Source: Halobacillus litoralis (lineage in GTDB: Bacteria > Bacillota > Bacilli > Bacillales > Halobacillaceae). From it: 64,000 bases of DNA. The position numbers were made by a program, and so were the translations under genes. Each line of letters starts with the position of its first letter. Positions within the stretch are counted from its first letter, which is position 1. Under the pieces are notes generated by a model. It had not been told where the DNA came from. It was given only the letters and a program-made list of their open reading frames with translations, and did not search any database. Shown piece by piece: positions 1 through 9,505 of the stretch. Location: positions 803,307 to 867,306 of the forward strand of contig NZ_WMEZ01000002.1 of NCBI RefSeq assembly GCF_009856415.1, in the 5' to 3' direction.

Positions 1-61
1 GCTTTTACGTTCTGTAGAGCGGTTTATATATCCACTATCGTAATGAAAAAAGCTGATCTTT

Positions 62-258
62 TAGAAGTGGTTTCGAGAATCTTCCATAGCAAGGGGCGGA
101 GGGGAATGGCGAGACTCCTGCGGGAAAAGAGTGCTTGGTGAGACCCCACAAGGCGTCAGCCTGAGGAGGCTCACCGCGCTCCCGCGGAAAGCGAGTCATT
201 TCCCCGCAGCCCCAATCCACTCAACAAAAGTCTCGAAATCGAGTCTTACACAATCCTG
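62..258 (+). repeat. Hairpin repeat, A-type unit (copy A1)
   Basis: G+C-rich imperfect palindrome whose core has GGTGAG (around 137) facing CTCACC (around 170) and GCGGGA facing TCCCGC. It is homologous to units at 12875-13060, 29650-29850 and 50121-50312. The left edge carries TTTCGAGA and the right edge TCTCGAAATCGAGTCTT. The right edge continues as ACACAATCCTGCTATT, which is the edge found on B-type units elsewhere, so this copy is a mosaic. It may continue upstream of the window, because bases 1-61 hold no gene and TCTGTAGAGCGGTTTAT resembles the A-B spacer of other copies. An open frame across it is an artefact of the repeat. Confidence 0.85.
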
Positions 259-286
259 CTATTTAGTTTAAGAGGGAGTTTTGTAT

Positions 287-331
287 ATAAAAAATAGACC
301 TCTTTCCATATTGGATAATGGAGAGGCCTTT
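287..331 (-). terminator. Rho-independent terminator of the SRPBCC gene
   Basis: On the minus strand an inverted repeat (GGCCTCTCCAT facing ATGGAAAGAGGTC) is followed by a run of T (ATTTTTTAT). It lies about 40 bases past the stop of the minus-strand SRPBCC gene. Confidence 0.7.
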
Positions 332-368
332 CATACATGATCCATAGCTTATTCTTATTATACCACCA

Positions 369-809
369 TTAAGAAGAAGATTCGATAAACTTCTTCAAAT
401 GCTGAAGGTGGTCCTGATCTTCCTTTTTAATGATCTGCTTGATGAGCGGTTTCATCAATTTGTTTCGTAAACCCTCCGTGTGAAGCTCCCCTTGGAAGTC
501 TACCCTTGTTCCCTCTGAAGTCTGTACAAATTCATAATGGTAGCGTAAATCCAATCCATGCTGATGACTGCGTACAGAGTATTTTCGATTGGGATCAAAG
601 TCGGTGACCTCAATGATCGAGCGTGCTTTTCTGCCTCTGATTTCACGAGTTTCCTGAAACCTATACCCTTCTTTGACAGGTCCCTCACTCAAGAGTTGCA
701 CATCAATGACTGTATCCATTATTTCAGTGCTGTTGCTGAAATCCGTCGCCTTCTCAAAAACTTCTTCTACAGGTTTTTCTATGATGACGGACTGATTCAT
801 AAAAGCCAT
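369..809 (-). CDS. SRPBCC (START/polyketide cyclase-like) family protein
   Basis: A protein of about 146 residues with the pattern of the SRPBCC helix-grip fold: an N-terminal beta strand then IEKPVEEVFEKATDF (first helix), a run of antiparallel strands (EGYRFQETREI, RKYSVRSHQHG, LRYHYEFV, TRVDFQGEL) and a long C-terminal helix rich in K/E. Families with this fold bind hydrophobic ligands in a central cavity; no catalytic residues allow a narrower call. An in-frame ATG at 815 sits directly against the AGGAGG; the ATG at 809 is six bases from it and is preferred. It is monocistronic, with a hairpin terminator downstream. Ligand and role are unknown. Confidence 0.75.
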   Translation of the reverse strand: MAFMNQSVIIEKPVEEVFEKATDFSNSTEIMDTVIDVQLLSEGPVKEGYRFQETREIRGRKARSIIEVTDFDPNRKYSVRSHQHGLDLRYHYEFVQTSEGTRVDFQGELHTEGLRNKLMKPLIKQIIKKEDQDHLQHLKKFIESSS

Positions 810-946
810 ATGCATCCTCCTCTGTTAAAAGCTCTACCCCCTATATTCGCTTTCTACGCTCCGACTCCTTTTTTACATGACAAGAATATCCTGGCAAAAC
901 ACACACAAGCTAAAGGAAGCACTCAAGAAAAGCGAGGTATATCTAT

Positions 947-2356
947 ATGGGTTGGATCTCCGTTGTTCCTTTCATCGTGGTCATTATTGCAGCTATATGG
1001 ACCAAACAAGTCATTCCTAGTTTACTATTCGCTGTTGTCGTGGCCGGTTACATTATCGACCCGCACTGGCTAGGAGGGATGATGACAGCCTTAGGATTCA
1101 TCATCGAAGGATTAAGGGATGAAGCCAACTTGAAGATCATCCTTTTCCTATATGCCTTCTCCGCTTTAATCGGACTTGTGAAAATGTCAGGGGGTATCAA
1201 AGGATTCGTTAAAGAAGCAACCGAACGGATCGATCATAAAAAAGGCGCGTTCATCCTAACCTGGTTGTCTTCTTTAGGGACGTTCAGTGCCCCGAGCTTT
1301 CGGATTGTGACCATTGGACCTGTGATGAAAGCATTGAGAAGGAACATCCCGATGACAAAACAGGAGCTGGGGTTCGTCATTGAAACAACAGCCTCTCCTC
1401 TCGTCGTCCTGATTCCTATTGCCACAGCGTTTGTTGGATATATGACATCGGTCATTGAACTTTCCTTACAGCAGGCGGGTACAGAGGGAGATGCTTATTC
1501 CTTATATATCAGCAGCATTCCGTTTAACTTTTTTGCGTTTTCTATGCTGGCTGTCGGTTTTTATATGAGCTTTTTCCATAAGAACAAAAAGCCTGCAACC
1601 GATGCTGAGAACATGGACCAAGAAAAAAGAGAAGATGATGACCAATGGGAAGACTGCCATCCGGCCGTTACGAAAAATCTTCCCGCTCAACCATGGCATT
1701 TGATAGTTCCGTTGATCAGTGTCATCGTCTTGACGTTCTTTCTCATGTATATGGTCGGAATCAGAGGTGGAAAATCAGGATTTGATGCTCTGATCAATGC
1801 CAATGTACTTGATGCTATGGTACTTGCAGTTGTCCTGACCCTCATTGGATTTGTTGTTTACTTGAAGTTCCGTAACGAGGAACTTAGGAAAATGATGAAC
1901 ACGCTGATCGATGGAGGAAACGAAATGATGAGTGTCATCGTACTTCTTGCCATGGTATGGGGATTGAGCAGTGGATCAGAAGCGTTGAAATTCGCAGATA
2001 CCATTTCCAAGTCTTTTGACTGGATCCCCGCTGGATTTGTTGCCGTCATCCTATTCATTGTCGGCTGTGGTCTTTCTTATTTCATCGGATCTTCCTGGGG
2101 AACCTGGGGGATTCTCATGCCTGTCGGGATATCAATCGCCACCGTAGCTGGAAGTTCCCTGCCGATTGTCATCGGCGCCGTCTTTGCCAGTGGAACATTC
2201 GGGGCCTTTGCATCACCTTTGAGTGATGATACGAATACAACTGCCGGAATCTTGAATTTGAATCCGATTAAATATGCCAAATTCAAGCTGAAACCAGCTC
2301 TCATTGCAGCCGGATTCGCTTCTGTCATTTACTTTGGTTTGTCGTTTTTTTTGTAG
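947..2356 (+). CDS. NhaC-family Na+/H+ antiporter-like membrane protein
   Basis: A 469-residue integral membrane protein with about 11 to 12 hydrophobic segments and a charged cytoplasmic loop near residues 210-240 (many E, D, K). Conserved blocks of the NhaC superfamily are visible: GTFSAPSFRIVTIGPV (about 110-126), SSWGTWGILMPVG (about 380-393) and FASPLSDDTNTTAG (about 421-434), the last with the acidic and Thr residues typical of cation binding in the family. NhaC proteins exchange cytoplasmic Na+ for H+, which suits a salt-adapted cell. Related proteins exchange organic acids, so the substrate is not certain. A GAGG lies 11 bases before the ATG. The gene stands alone; 2357-2503 downstream holds nothing I recognise. 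Confidence 0.8.
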   Translation: MGWISVVPFIVVIIAAIWTKQVIPSLLFAVVVAGYIIDPHWLGGMMTALGFIIEGLRDEANLKIILFLYAFSALIGLVKMSGGIKGFVKEATERIDHKKGAFILTWLSSLGTFSAPSFRIVTIGPVMKALRRNIPMTKQELGFVIETTASPLVVLIPIATAFVGYMTSVIELSLQQAGTEGDAYSLYISSIPFNFFAFSMLAVGFYMSFFHKNKKPATDAENMDQEKREDDDQWEDCHPAVTKNLPAQPWHLIVPLISVIVLTFFLMYMVGIRGGKSGFDALINANVLDAMVLAVVLTLIGFVVYLKFRNEELRKMMNTLIDGGNEMMSVIVLLAMVWGLSSGSEALKFADTISKSFDWIPAGFVAVILFIVGCGLSYFIGSSWGTWGILMPVGISIATVAGSSLPIVIGAVFASGTFGAFASPLSDDTNTTAGILNLNPIKYAKFKLKPALIAAGFASVIYFGLSFFL

Positions 2357-2503
2357 AGATACGGAAGTGCAAGACAAGCGGACCTTTGAGGATCTTCGAT
2401 GAGGATGTGGATGGAAATCGTCTCAGATAAGATAATACGGTTCTAACAAACCATTTCACATGTTGTCGCCGCTCGGTACACTACAGTTTCCCCGTTCAAA
2501 AAG

Positions 2504-2543
2504 AAAAGCAAGGGAGCACACTAACGTGCTCCCTTGCTTTTTT
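2504..2543. terminator. Bidirectional terminator
   Basis: A perfect stem AAGCAAGGGAGCAC/GTGCTCCCTTGCTT with a 6-base loop, T-run on the plus side and A-run on the other. It sits between the convergent antiporter and GyrI-like genes, so it can end both transcripts. Confidence 0.9.
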
Positions 2544-2547
2544 TCAG

Positions 2548-3033
2548 TTATTTGATTGGAAGGAATAAGCGATAACTTGTTTCAGCACCTGTATATGGTT
2601 TGTATTCCTCAAAGCCGAATCCTTCTACCTGTTGATAACCTTCATCCTTGATCCACTTATGCAAATAAGCGTAAGGGTTGAATTCATGAATGGAAGGGTC
2701 ATATTCAAGCATGGCATACGTATGAGCAGGGATGGTCTTTGTAATCATGTTTGGCGGAATTTTCTCGAAGCTATCGACCTCTACAGCAGCAATCCAATAA
2801 AAGGCATCGGTCATCTCATTCCAATTTGGCGGATCGACGAACATTCCGATGGAACGTGGCGCGTTGACCCTGTTTCTTACTTTCGGCAAATTGGTCGTAT
2901 GAAACTGCTCCATCAATCGCGGAATTTTATAATCCCGTTCATCCATCATGGTTTGACAAGAGACACCCACGACCTTGATATTGGACCTACGAACAACCTG
3001 GGGTTCCACAGCGGTTGTCAATTGCTTACTCAT
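2548..3033 (-). CDS. GyrI-like / AraC effector-binding domain protein
   Basis: A 161-residue protein made of a single GyrI-like small-molecule-binding domain (two repeats of the SHS2 type). The pattern includes an N-terminal strand IKVVGVSCQTM, the middle segment FYWIAAVEVDSFEKIPPNM and the usual TIPAHTYAMLEY ('P-x-x-x-Y') strand, ending in a YRLFLPIK strand. Stand-alone members of this family bind or hydrolyse cationic lipophilic compounds, or act as effector sensors; there is no DNA-binding domain here. AAGGAGTGGCC precedes the ATG at good spacing. It is monocistronic. 3034-3220 upstream holds no gene or motif that I can see. Confidence 0.75.
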   Translation of the reverse strand: MSKQLTTAVEPQVVRRSNIKVVGVSCQTMMDERDYKIPRLMEQFHTTNLPKVRNRVNAPRSIGMFVDPPNWNEMTDAFYWIAAVEVDSFEKIPPNMITKTIPAHTYAMLEYDPSIHEFNPYAYLHKWIKDEGYQQVEGFGFEEYKPYTGAETSYRLFLPIK

Positions 3034-3220
3034 TGCATGGCCACTCCTTTTGGTTTTGAATATTCTCCCTAACTACTTCCACATCGATCCTAGATTTCCT
3101 TGTAAAATTTGTGTGTTCGATGAAATTCGTAGCCTTTCGACCTTCTTTTTACATGATTTTATTTATGAGGTCCTATTCCTATATCCTATTGTTGGTTTGG
3201 TCTGAATTATGCTCATAAAT

Positions 3221-4177
3221 TCACTTCCATCCGATGACCGCTTGTAATATAGCCTTTTGGACATGCATACGATTTTCAGCCTGCTGAAAAACTGCCGAAT
3301 GACTCCCGTCAATGACGCTTGCTGTCACTTCTTCCCCTCGATGGGCAGGAAGGCAATGCAAAAAGGAGACGTTTGTTTTAGCTTTGTTTAATAAAGCTTC
3401 ATTCACTTGATGGTCTTTAAAATCCAACAGGCGCTTTTCACTCTCTTCTTCCTGCCCCATACTCGTCCACACATCTGTATAAATGACGTCCGCATGCTTC
3501 ACGGCTTTCTCTGGATTCTCTTCCAGTACGACTGATCCACCATACCGCTTCGCCAACGCTTGTGATTTCTCGGTAATCAGAGGATCAGGCTGGTATCCGT
3601 CCGGGGCTGAGACGACCATTTCCATGCCCATCATAGCCGCTAAAATCATCAGTGAATGAGCCACATTGTTTCCGTCTCCAATATAAACGACCTTCACTCC
3701 GCATAGGCGTCCTTTCAATTCTAAAATGGTGAAGATATCGGCTAAAGCCTGACACGGATGGTAGATGTCGCATAAGCCATTAATGACGGGTACAGAGGCG
3801 TGTTCAGCAAGCTCCTTCAATTTTCCATGTGAGGTCGTTCTGAACATGATGGCGTCAACGTAACCAGAGAGCACCTGCGCTGTATCGGCAATGGTTTCAC
3901 CGCGGCCGACCTGGATGTCTCTCGTGTTTAAATAAAGGGCATGGCCGCCCATTTGGACCATACCGACTTCAAAGGAAACGCGTGTTCTTGTCGAAGATTT
4001 CTCAAAAATCATCGCCAGGTTCTTCCCTTTCAAAGATTGGGAATAAGGGTTCTCTTTTAAGTGTTGAGCCTGCGCTAACAATTGTGAAACCTCTGCTTGA
4101 TTATAATCAAGCCAAGTCAAAACGTCTTTCCCATGCATTGAACCATCTGTTGAATACATTTGTTCCATCAAATTCAT
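3221..4177 (-). CDS. argF: Ornithine carbamoyltransferase
   Basis: Makes citrulline from ornithine and carbamoyl phosphate, the sixth step of arginine synthesis. The 318 residues are the usual length. Signature motifs are all present: SSTRTR (carbamoyl-phosphate binding, about residue 60), FRTTSH (about 112), HPCQALADI (about 140) and HCLPAHRGE (about 274, with the catalytic Cys). It is the last gene of the arginine operon. Its ATG shares one base with the carB stop (TAATG), which indicates translational coupling so that carbamoyl phosphate made by CarAB is used directly. The N-terminus is about ten residues longer than minimal ArgF proteins; a later in-frame ATG (MHGKD) exists but the TAATG overlap favours this start. 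Confidence 0.96.
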   Translation of the reverse strand: MNLMEQMYSTDGSMHGKDVLTWLDYNQAEVSQLLAQAQHLKENPYSQSLKGKNLAMIFEKSSTRTRVSFEVGMVQMGGHALYLNTRDIQVGRGETIADTAQVLSGYVDAIMFRTTSHGKLKELAEHASVPVINGLCDIYHPCQALADIFTILELKGRLCGVKVVYIGDGNNVAHSLMILAAMMGMEMVVSAPDGYQPDPLITEKSQALAKRYGGSVVLEENPEKAVKHADVIYTDVWTSMGQEEESEKRLLDFKDHQVNEALLNKAKTNVSFLHCLPAHRGEEVTASVIDGSHSAVFQQAENRMHVQKAILQAVIGWK

Positions 4178-7100
4178 TACGATCGCACTCCTTCACGTTT
4201 ATTACCCGGCAGAGGGGCGGGGACGAAATCTTTACAATTTAACGATTGAAGATAGGCTTCGAACGTTGCTTTTTCACTGAAAACCGTCATTCCATTCTTC
4301 ACAGCCTGTATTCTGCGTTCACTATCCTCTGAACTTGATCCATCATTCACATAAATAGAGGCTTCCTCAAGCTTGAGCCACTCGTCAAAGTCCTTAGATG
4401 AAAAAGTAGAATCCCCTTCGACAAAACAAGAATCTCTTACCACATGCCCATTCGGTAAATGGGAGAATACTTTGCGTAAGGCTTCCTCTGTGGTCTTCCC
4501 AAGGCACATCCCCTCACCTGTAGACTTCATATTCGGCCCAAGCTTATGATCCACCTCCGTCAAAGCATAGGAGGAGAAAACAGGATACTTCACGGCTGTT
4601 TGATCAAACACTGGTTTCGGAATGGACGTCAAATCGACTTCATCAGACGCCAACACACGAACAGCTAGATCGACAAGAGGAATGTCTGCCACCTTACTCA
4701 CAATCGGTACCGTACGACTCGCTCTCGGGTTCACTTCCAGCACATACACTGCTTCTCCGCTCAGTAAAAACTGGATGTTCATGATCCCTTTGTAACTAAA
4801 GTGGCTTACGATTTTATAGCAGTACATTTCAATGGTTTTCTTGACTTCATCACCAAGCTTCGATGGAAAAAGAGCCATACTGTCACCAGAATGGACGCCT
4901 CCTGGTTCTATATGCTCAATGATCTCGGGAAGATAGAGATTTTCACCGTCCGCCACGAGGTCCACCTCTACTTCTTTTCCTTGCATAAAGGTGTCCAGGA
5001 CGATTGGATAGTGACGATCATCCGCTTCCTGCAGTGACTGTTTCAACTCGTTCATATCCTTTACAATGACCATCCCCTGGCCGCCGATGACATAGGAGGG
5101 ACGGCATAGAATCGGAAACGTGTATTGTTCTGCCGCTTTTAGAGCTTCATTCTTTGTATGACACGTGGTCCCTGAAACATATGGGATGTTCAAATCATTT
5201 AAAGCCGTATAGAATTTATCTCTGTCCTCCAGCGCATCCAGAACGTCTGTACCAACTCCTGCAAGTGGCATCCCTTCCGCCTCTAGATCTGCAGCTAAGT
5301 TGATGGCGGTCTGGCCGCCGAATGAAGTAAATACAAGGTCAATGTCTTCATGATCAACGATGGATGTAATGATCTCTTTTTGTATCGGTTCGAAGTAGAG
5401 GCGATCCGCTGTTTCATAATCGGTACTGACGGTTTCCGGGTTGTTGTTCACCATAATTGTCGTCCATCCTTGCTTTTGCAAACTTTGGATGGCTTTCACC
5501 GCGCTATAATCAAATTCAACTCCCTGGCCGATTCGAATCGGTCCGGACCCTAGAATCAACGCTTTTTTCTTCCCGCGCAGTGGCGATATTTCATTCACAC
5601 CCGCAAATGTGCTATACACATAGTTCGTGGCTGCCTCGAATTCCGCTGCACACGTATCGACGAGCTTGAAATGGCGGAGAATCCCGAAATCCTCTCTCCT
5701 TTTCTGCACTTCTTTTTCAGATATCCCGGAAAGGTGAGCAATCTCCTGGTCTGAAAAACCACAAATTTTAACTTGCCTCAAAAGCTCCTCATCCAAAGGC
5801 TCCTGGTGCAGGCACTTTTCTAAATCGACCAAATTTTTCAGTACGTGTAAAAAGAAGCGATCAATCTTCGTTTTTTCGTGAATCGTCTCCAGACTTTCCC
5901 CTTTTCTTAAAAGGTGGAGAATAGCGAAGTAACGCAAGTCGGTTGGTTTGTCCAGGTGATGCCACGGATTCTGAATGTCAGGTATTTTCGTATCCAGGGA
6001 TTGGACAGCTTTTTGAAAAGCCCCCTCCAACGTCCGGTCAATGGCCATGACTTCCCCTGTCGCACGCATCTTCGTTCCGAGCTTTCGGTCTGCTTCTGAA
6101 AACTTATCGAATGGCCAGCGCGGGAATTTAACAACGACATAATCAAGCGCTGGCTCAAAGCTTGCGTACGTATAACCAGTAAGCGGATTTTCGAGCTGGT
6201 CAAGCGTATAACCAAGAGCCACTTTTGTCGCCATTTTCGCAATCGGATAACCCGTGGCTTTCGAAGCCAGGGCTGACGAACGACTGACACGTGGATTAAT
6301 CTCAATGACATAGTATTGACGGCTCTCTGTATCAAGCGCGAACTGAACATTACAACCTCCAATGACGTCGAGTTCAGAAACAATCTTGAACGCCGCTGTC
6401 CGGAGCATTTGATAATCATTATCCGACAAGGTCTGAGAGGGAGCGACAACGATTGAATCCCCGGTATGAACACCTACGGGGTCGAAATTTTCCATATTAC
6501 AAACAGAAATACATGTTCCATTGTGATCCCGCATGATTTCATACTCGATTTCCTTGAAGCCTGCGATACTCTTTTCTACGATGACCTGGCGGATTGGACT
6601 CGCTTTCAACCCCGTCGCAATCAACTCTTCCAGCTCCTCCGGTCTGTGAACGATTCCACCACCCCGTCCACCAAGCGTATAAGCAGGTCGACTGATAATT
6701 GGATAACCGACTTTTTCAGCAAAATCTTCCGCCTGCTCGATCGTCGTAATTACTTCACTTTCTGGGACTGGCTGGGATAATTCATGCATCAACCCGCGGA
6801 ACAATTCTCTGTCCTCTCCTTTTTGAATGGAATGGACACTCGTCCCTAACAACTCAAGATCATACTCCTGCAACACCCCTTCTCTTTCCAGTTCAACGGC
6901 TAGATTGAGAGCGGTCTGTCCCCCGAGTCCAGCAAGGAGTGCATCCGGTTTTTCCAGAGCAATGATTTTCGTTAAGCTTTCGACCGTCAATGGTTCACAA
7001 TAAACGACATCTGCCACGTCATGATCTGTCATGATGGTTGCCGGATTATTGTTGACGAGGACAACCTCACATCCTTCTTCTTTCAGCGCGAGACATCCTT

Positions 7101-7179
7101 GAGTACCTGAGTAATCAAACTCTGCTGCCTGCCCAATCATGATCGGACCTGATCCAATGACTAATACTTTACGAGACAT
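4177..7179 (-). CDS. carB: Carbamoyl-phosphate synthase large subunit, arginine-type
   Basis: Forms carbamoyl phosphate from bicarbonate, ammonia (delivered by CarA) and two ATP. The 1000 residues show the internal duplication of the family: two ATP-grasp halves each starting with an ILGSGPI(M/R)IGQ motif (about residues 6 and 540), with SRPAYTLGGRGGG in the first half and CRPSYVIGGQGMV in the second. It is shorter than enteric CarB (about 1070). The shortening is in the C-terminal MGS-like allosteric domain, which here is only about 65-80 residues. Such shortened forms are typical of arginine-dedicated Bacillus CarB proteins that are not controlled by UMP. It overlaps carA by 11 bases and argF by one. 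Confidence 0.95.
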   Translation of the reverse strand: MSRKVLVIGSGPIMIGQAAEFDYSGTQGCLALKEEGCEVVLVNNNPATIMTDHDVADVVYCEPLTVESLTKIIALEKPDALLAGLGGQTALNLAVELEREGVLQEYDLELLGTSVHSIQKGEDRELFRGLMHELSQPVPESEVITTIEQAEDFAEKVGYPIISRPAYTLGGRGGGIVHRPEELEELIATGLKASPIRQVIVEKSIAGFKEIEYEIMRDHNGTCISVCNMENFDPVGVHTGDSIVVAPSQTLSDNDYQMLRTAAFKIVSELDVIGGCNVQFALDTESRQYYVIEINPRVSRSSALASKATGYPIAKMATKVALGYTLDQLENPLTGYTYASFEPALDYVVVKFPRWPFDKFSEADRKLGTKMRATGEVMAIDRTLEGAFQKAVQSLDTKIPDIQNPWHHLDKPTDLRYFAILHLLRKGESLETIHEKTKIDRFFLHVLKNLVDLEKCLHQEPLDEELLRQVKICGFSDQEIAHLSGISEKEVQKRREDFGILRHFKLVDTCAAEFEAATNYVYSTFAGVNEISPLRGKKKALILGSGPIRIGQGVEFDYSAVKAIQSLQKQGWTTIMVNNNPETVSTDYETADRLYFEPIQKEIITSIVDHEDIDLVFTSFGGQTAINLAADLEAEGMPLAGVGTDVLDALEDRDKFYTALNDLNIPYVSGTTCHTKNEALKAAEQYTFPILCRPSYVIGGQGMVIVKDMNELKQSLQEADDRHYPIVLDTFMQGKEVEVDLVADGENLYLPEIIEHIEPGGVHSGDSMALFPSKLGDEVKKTIEMYCYKIVSHFSYKGIMNIQFLLSGEAVYVLEVNPRASRTVPIVSKVADIPLVDLAVRVLASDEVDLTSIPKPVFDQTAVKYPVFSSYALTEVDHKLGPNMKSTGEGMCLGKTTEEALRKVFSHLPNGHVVRDSCFVEGDSTFSSKDFDEWLKLEEASIYVNDGSSSEDSERRIQAVKNGMTVFSEKATFEAYLQSLNCKDFVPAPLPGNKREGVRS

Positions 7180-8233
7180 GCGTCTTCACCCCTTTGTTCT
7201 TCACAAGTGTTAGAAAATGATCAAACAACCATTCCGCATCTTTCGGCCCGGGATGGGCTTCTGGATGGAATTGTGCGGACATGATTAGTTTCGTGTCATG
7301 CATCAAACCTTCGATGGAACCGTCATTGACGTTGTAAAACCTTGGTACGAGCGGCGTCCCATTCAGGCTGTCTTCTTTGACCACATAGTTATGATTCTGC
7401 GAAGATAGAAACACTTTTCCTGATACCACGTCTTTGACTGGATGGTTCGCTCCACGATGACCGAACGTCAATTTCGTCGTATCCCCTCCAAAAGCAAGAG
7501 CAATGACCTGGTGCCCCATGCAAATTCCGAAAGCCGGAAACTTCTCCAAAGCCTTTTTCAAAAGCGGTAAAACGTCTACGGTATCTTTCGGATCTCCTGG
7601 TCCATTGGATAGTACAATAGCATCCGGTTGAAGCGCATCCAGCATCTCGATTTTAGAAAAAGGAAGAACCGAAACCCGGACACCTCTTTCAAGAAGGGCA
7701 TTCAAAATCGATTTCTTCCAACCGAAATCGATGAGTATCACATGCATCCCCTCTTCACCATAAGTATCTATTTTTTCACCACTCACCTGCTCGATTTGAT
7801 GGGTTTTTGTCGGCTGGAACAAATAATCTGTCTCGAGAGAAAGGGCGGCTTGCTGCGTTCCTTCTGCCCGGATGGCCTTGGTCACTTCTCTTGTATCCAC
7901 TTCAGTCATGTACGGAATGTTTTGCTCGTTCAAAAAAGCACCTAGAGACTTCCTTGCCTGAAAATGTGAAGGAATCTCCGCACATTGGTACATGATCACA
8001 CCACTTACTTGAATCTCTTGGCTTTCTCCATCCTCATTGTTAACCCCATAATTTCCTATCAATGGATACGTGAACACGACAATCTGCCCTTTATAAGAAG
8101 GATCTGTGAGAACTTCCTGGTATCCCGTCATGCCGGTGAAAAATACAACCTCCCCCTGGACGTTTCGGTCAAAGTGCTGGGAAGCCTTCCCTTCGAATGT
8201 AGTTCCGTCTTGTAAACATAGATATCCTTTCAT
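7169..8233 (-). CDS. carA: Carbamoyl-phosphate synthase small subunit (glutaminase)
   Basis: Hydrolyses glutamine and passes ammonia to CarB. The C-terminal class I glutamine amidotransferase domain has the nucleophile Cys in FGICMGHQ (about residue 238; most homologues have FGICLGHQ) and the His/Glu pair in SAQFHPEAHPGP (about 325-335). The N-terminal CPSase_sm domain starts GYLCLQDGTTFEG. A TTG at 8248 would add five residues, but GGGGTGAT lies just upstream of the ATG at 8233, so I chose that. The gap before it (8234-8344) contains two ARG-box-like sequences, suggesting a second ArgR-controlled promoter inside the operon. Confidence 0.95.
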   Translation of the reverse strand: MKGYLCLQDGTTFEGKASQHFDRNVQGEVVFFTGMTGYQEVLTDPSYKGQIVVFTYPLIGNYGVNNEDGESQEIQVSGVIMYQCAEIPSHFQARKSLGAFLNEQNIPYMTEVDTREVTKAIRAEGTQQAALSLETDYLFQPTKTHQIEQVSGEKIDTYGEEGMHVILIDFGWKKSILNALLERGVRVSVLPFSKIEMLDALQPDAIVLSNGPGDPKDTVDVLPLLKKALEKFPAFGICMGHQVIALAFGGDTTKLTFGHRGANHPVKDVVSGKVFLSSQNHNYVVKEDSLNGTPLVPRFYNVNDGSIEGLMHDTKLIMSAQFHPEAHPGPKDAEWLFDHFLTLVKNKGVKTHVS

Positions 8234-8249
8234 TCCATCACCCCACAAA

Positions 8250-8285
8250 ATGAATATTTATTATATATTGCGTATTTTTATACAT
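8250..8285 (-). promoter_or_regulatory. Paired ARG boxes upstream of carA
   Basis: Two AT-rich boxes, TGAATATTTATT at 8251 and CGTATTTTTATACA at 8271, start exactly 20 bases apart. The second, read on the minus strand (TGTATAAAAATACG), matches 11 of 14 positions of the ArgR/AhrC half-site pattern TGAATAAAAATTCA. The same 20-base pairing occurs upstream of argC. Binding by ArgR is inferred from position and sequence. Confidence 0.65.
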
Positions 8286-8344
8286 TTAACTTCTGGGAAA
8301 GACGGTGCTGAACACGAAGGTGCACATCACCGCCTATACATTTT

Positions 8345-9505
8345 TTATGCTTTTTGCAGACTGTCTTCATGCTGTTGGATCGCTTCGGTAATTAAAGCGA
8401 CAGCTTGGTCCATCTCCTCATATTCCACAGTCAATGGAGGAAGCAGCCTCAAAACATTCGGGCCGGCGACCACAGCCAGGAGTCCTTTTTCCCTTAATGA
8501 GTGAACGATTTGGATCGCTTCACCGGATATAGAAATCCCCAGCATCAATCCTTCGCCGCGTACTTCTTTCACACTGTTAAAGCGCGCCAATGAATCTTTA
8601 AGTTTATCCTTGAATACCGACCCTTTCTCTGTAACAGATTCAAGGAAATCAGGAACGAAGATTTTCTCAAGCGTCGCTTTCACCGCCGTTGACGCTAACG
8701 GATTGCCACCGAACGTAGAACCATGAGATCCAGCGGTGAAGGAATCTTTTAATTCAGCTTTCCCTAACATAGCCCCGACAGGGAACCCACTCCCCAGTCC
8801 TTTGGCAGCTGTCACGATGTCAGGATCCAGTCCATGGTGTTGATAGGCAAAGGCTTTTCCTGTACGGCCGATTCCGGTTTGTACTTCATCAATGATCAAA
8901 AGAGCATCTAATTCCCGGCATTTATCTTCGACCGTTTTCAGAAACTCCTTGGTCCCCGGTACGACTCCACCCTCTCCCTGGATGACTTCGACCATAATCG
9001 CAGCCACGTGGCCGTCATGCACCTTCTCTATTTTTTCTACATCGTTATAAGGGAAGTATTCGAAAGTCGGAAGTAGGGAACCGAAGCCTTCATGAATCTT
9101 TTCCTGCCCGGTTGCACTCATCGTAGCAAAGGTCCGTCCGTGGAACGATTGCTTGAATGTAATAATTTTCTCTCTCCCCGTATGTTTACGGGCGAGCTTG
9201 ATTGCCGCTTCATTCGCTTCTGCCCCACTGTTACAGAAAAAGACGTAATCGAGTCCAGACGCTTCACTCAATAAATTCGCCGCTTCTTCCTGAACGGGGA
9301 TTTGGTACAGGTTTGATACATGCCAAACCTGGTTCAACTGTTCTTGTAACGCTTCCTGAACTTCTGGAGGTCGATGTCCGAGGTTACAGACAGCTATTCC
9401 GGAAACGAAATCTAAATAGTCTTTACCTTGATCATCGGTCACCGTTGTTCCCTGACCGGATACAATGGTTAACGGAAAACGATTATACGTAGGAAATAAA
9501 CTCAC
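8345..9505 (-). CDS. argD: Acetylornithine aminotransferase
   Basis: PLP-dependent class III transaminase that converts N-acetylglutamate semialdehyde to N-acetylornithine. Of 386 residues, visible signatures are [17 protein letters not shown] (about 94-110, phosphate binding), [14 protein letters not shown] (about 205-218, Asp to pyridine N) and [11 protein letters not shown] with the Schiff-base Lys (about 240). STFGGNPLA follows. The length fits ArgD rather than longer GABA or ornithine transaminases, and the operon position (between argB and carA) settles it. The ATG overlaps the argB stop by four bases, a coupled arrangement. Confidence 0.95.
   Translation of the reverse strand: MSLFPTYNRFPLTIVSGQGTTVTDDQGKDYLDFVSGIAVCNLGHRPPEVQEALQEQLNQVWHVSNLYQIPVQEEAANLLSEASGLDYVFFCNSGAEANEAAIKLARKHTGREKIITFKQSFHGRTFATMSATGQEKIHEGFGSLLPTFEYFPYNDVEKIEKVHDGHVAAIMVEVIQGEGGVVPGTKEFLKTVEDKCRELDALLIIDEVQTGIGRTGKAFAYQHHGLDPDIVTAAKGLGSGFPVGAMLGKAELKDSFTAGSHGSTFGGNPLASTAVKATLEKIFVPDFLESVTEKGSVFKDKLKDSLARFNSVKEVRGEGLMLGISISGEAIQIVHSLREKGLLAVVAGPNVLRLLPPLTVEYEEMDQAVALITEAIQQHEDSLQKA

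Noticed and set aside
558..1073. 171-codon plus-strand frame
   Set aside because: It lies antisense to the SRPBCC gene and out of frame over the antiporter start; no coding character or ribosome site.
5907..6473. 188-codon frame inside carB
   Set aside because: Out-of-frame shadow of a strongly conserved enzyme gene on the same strand.
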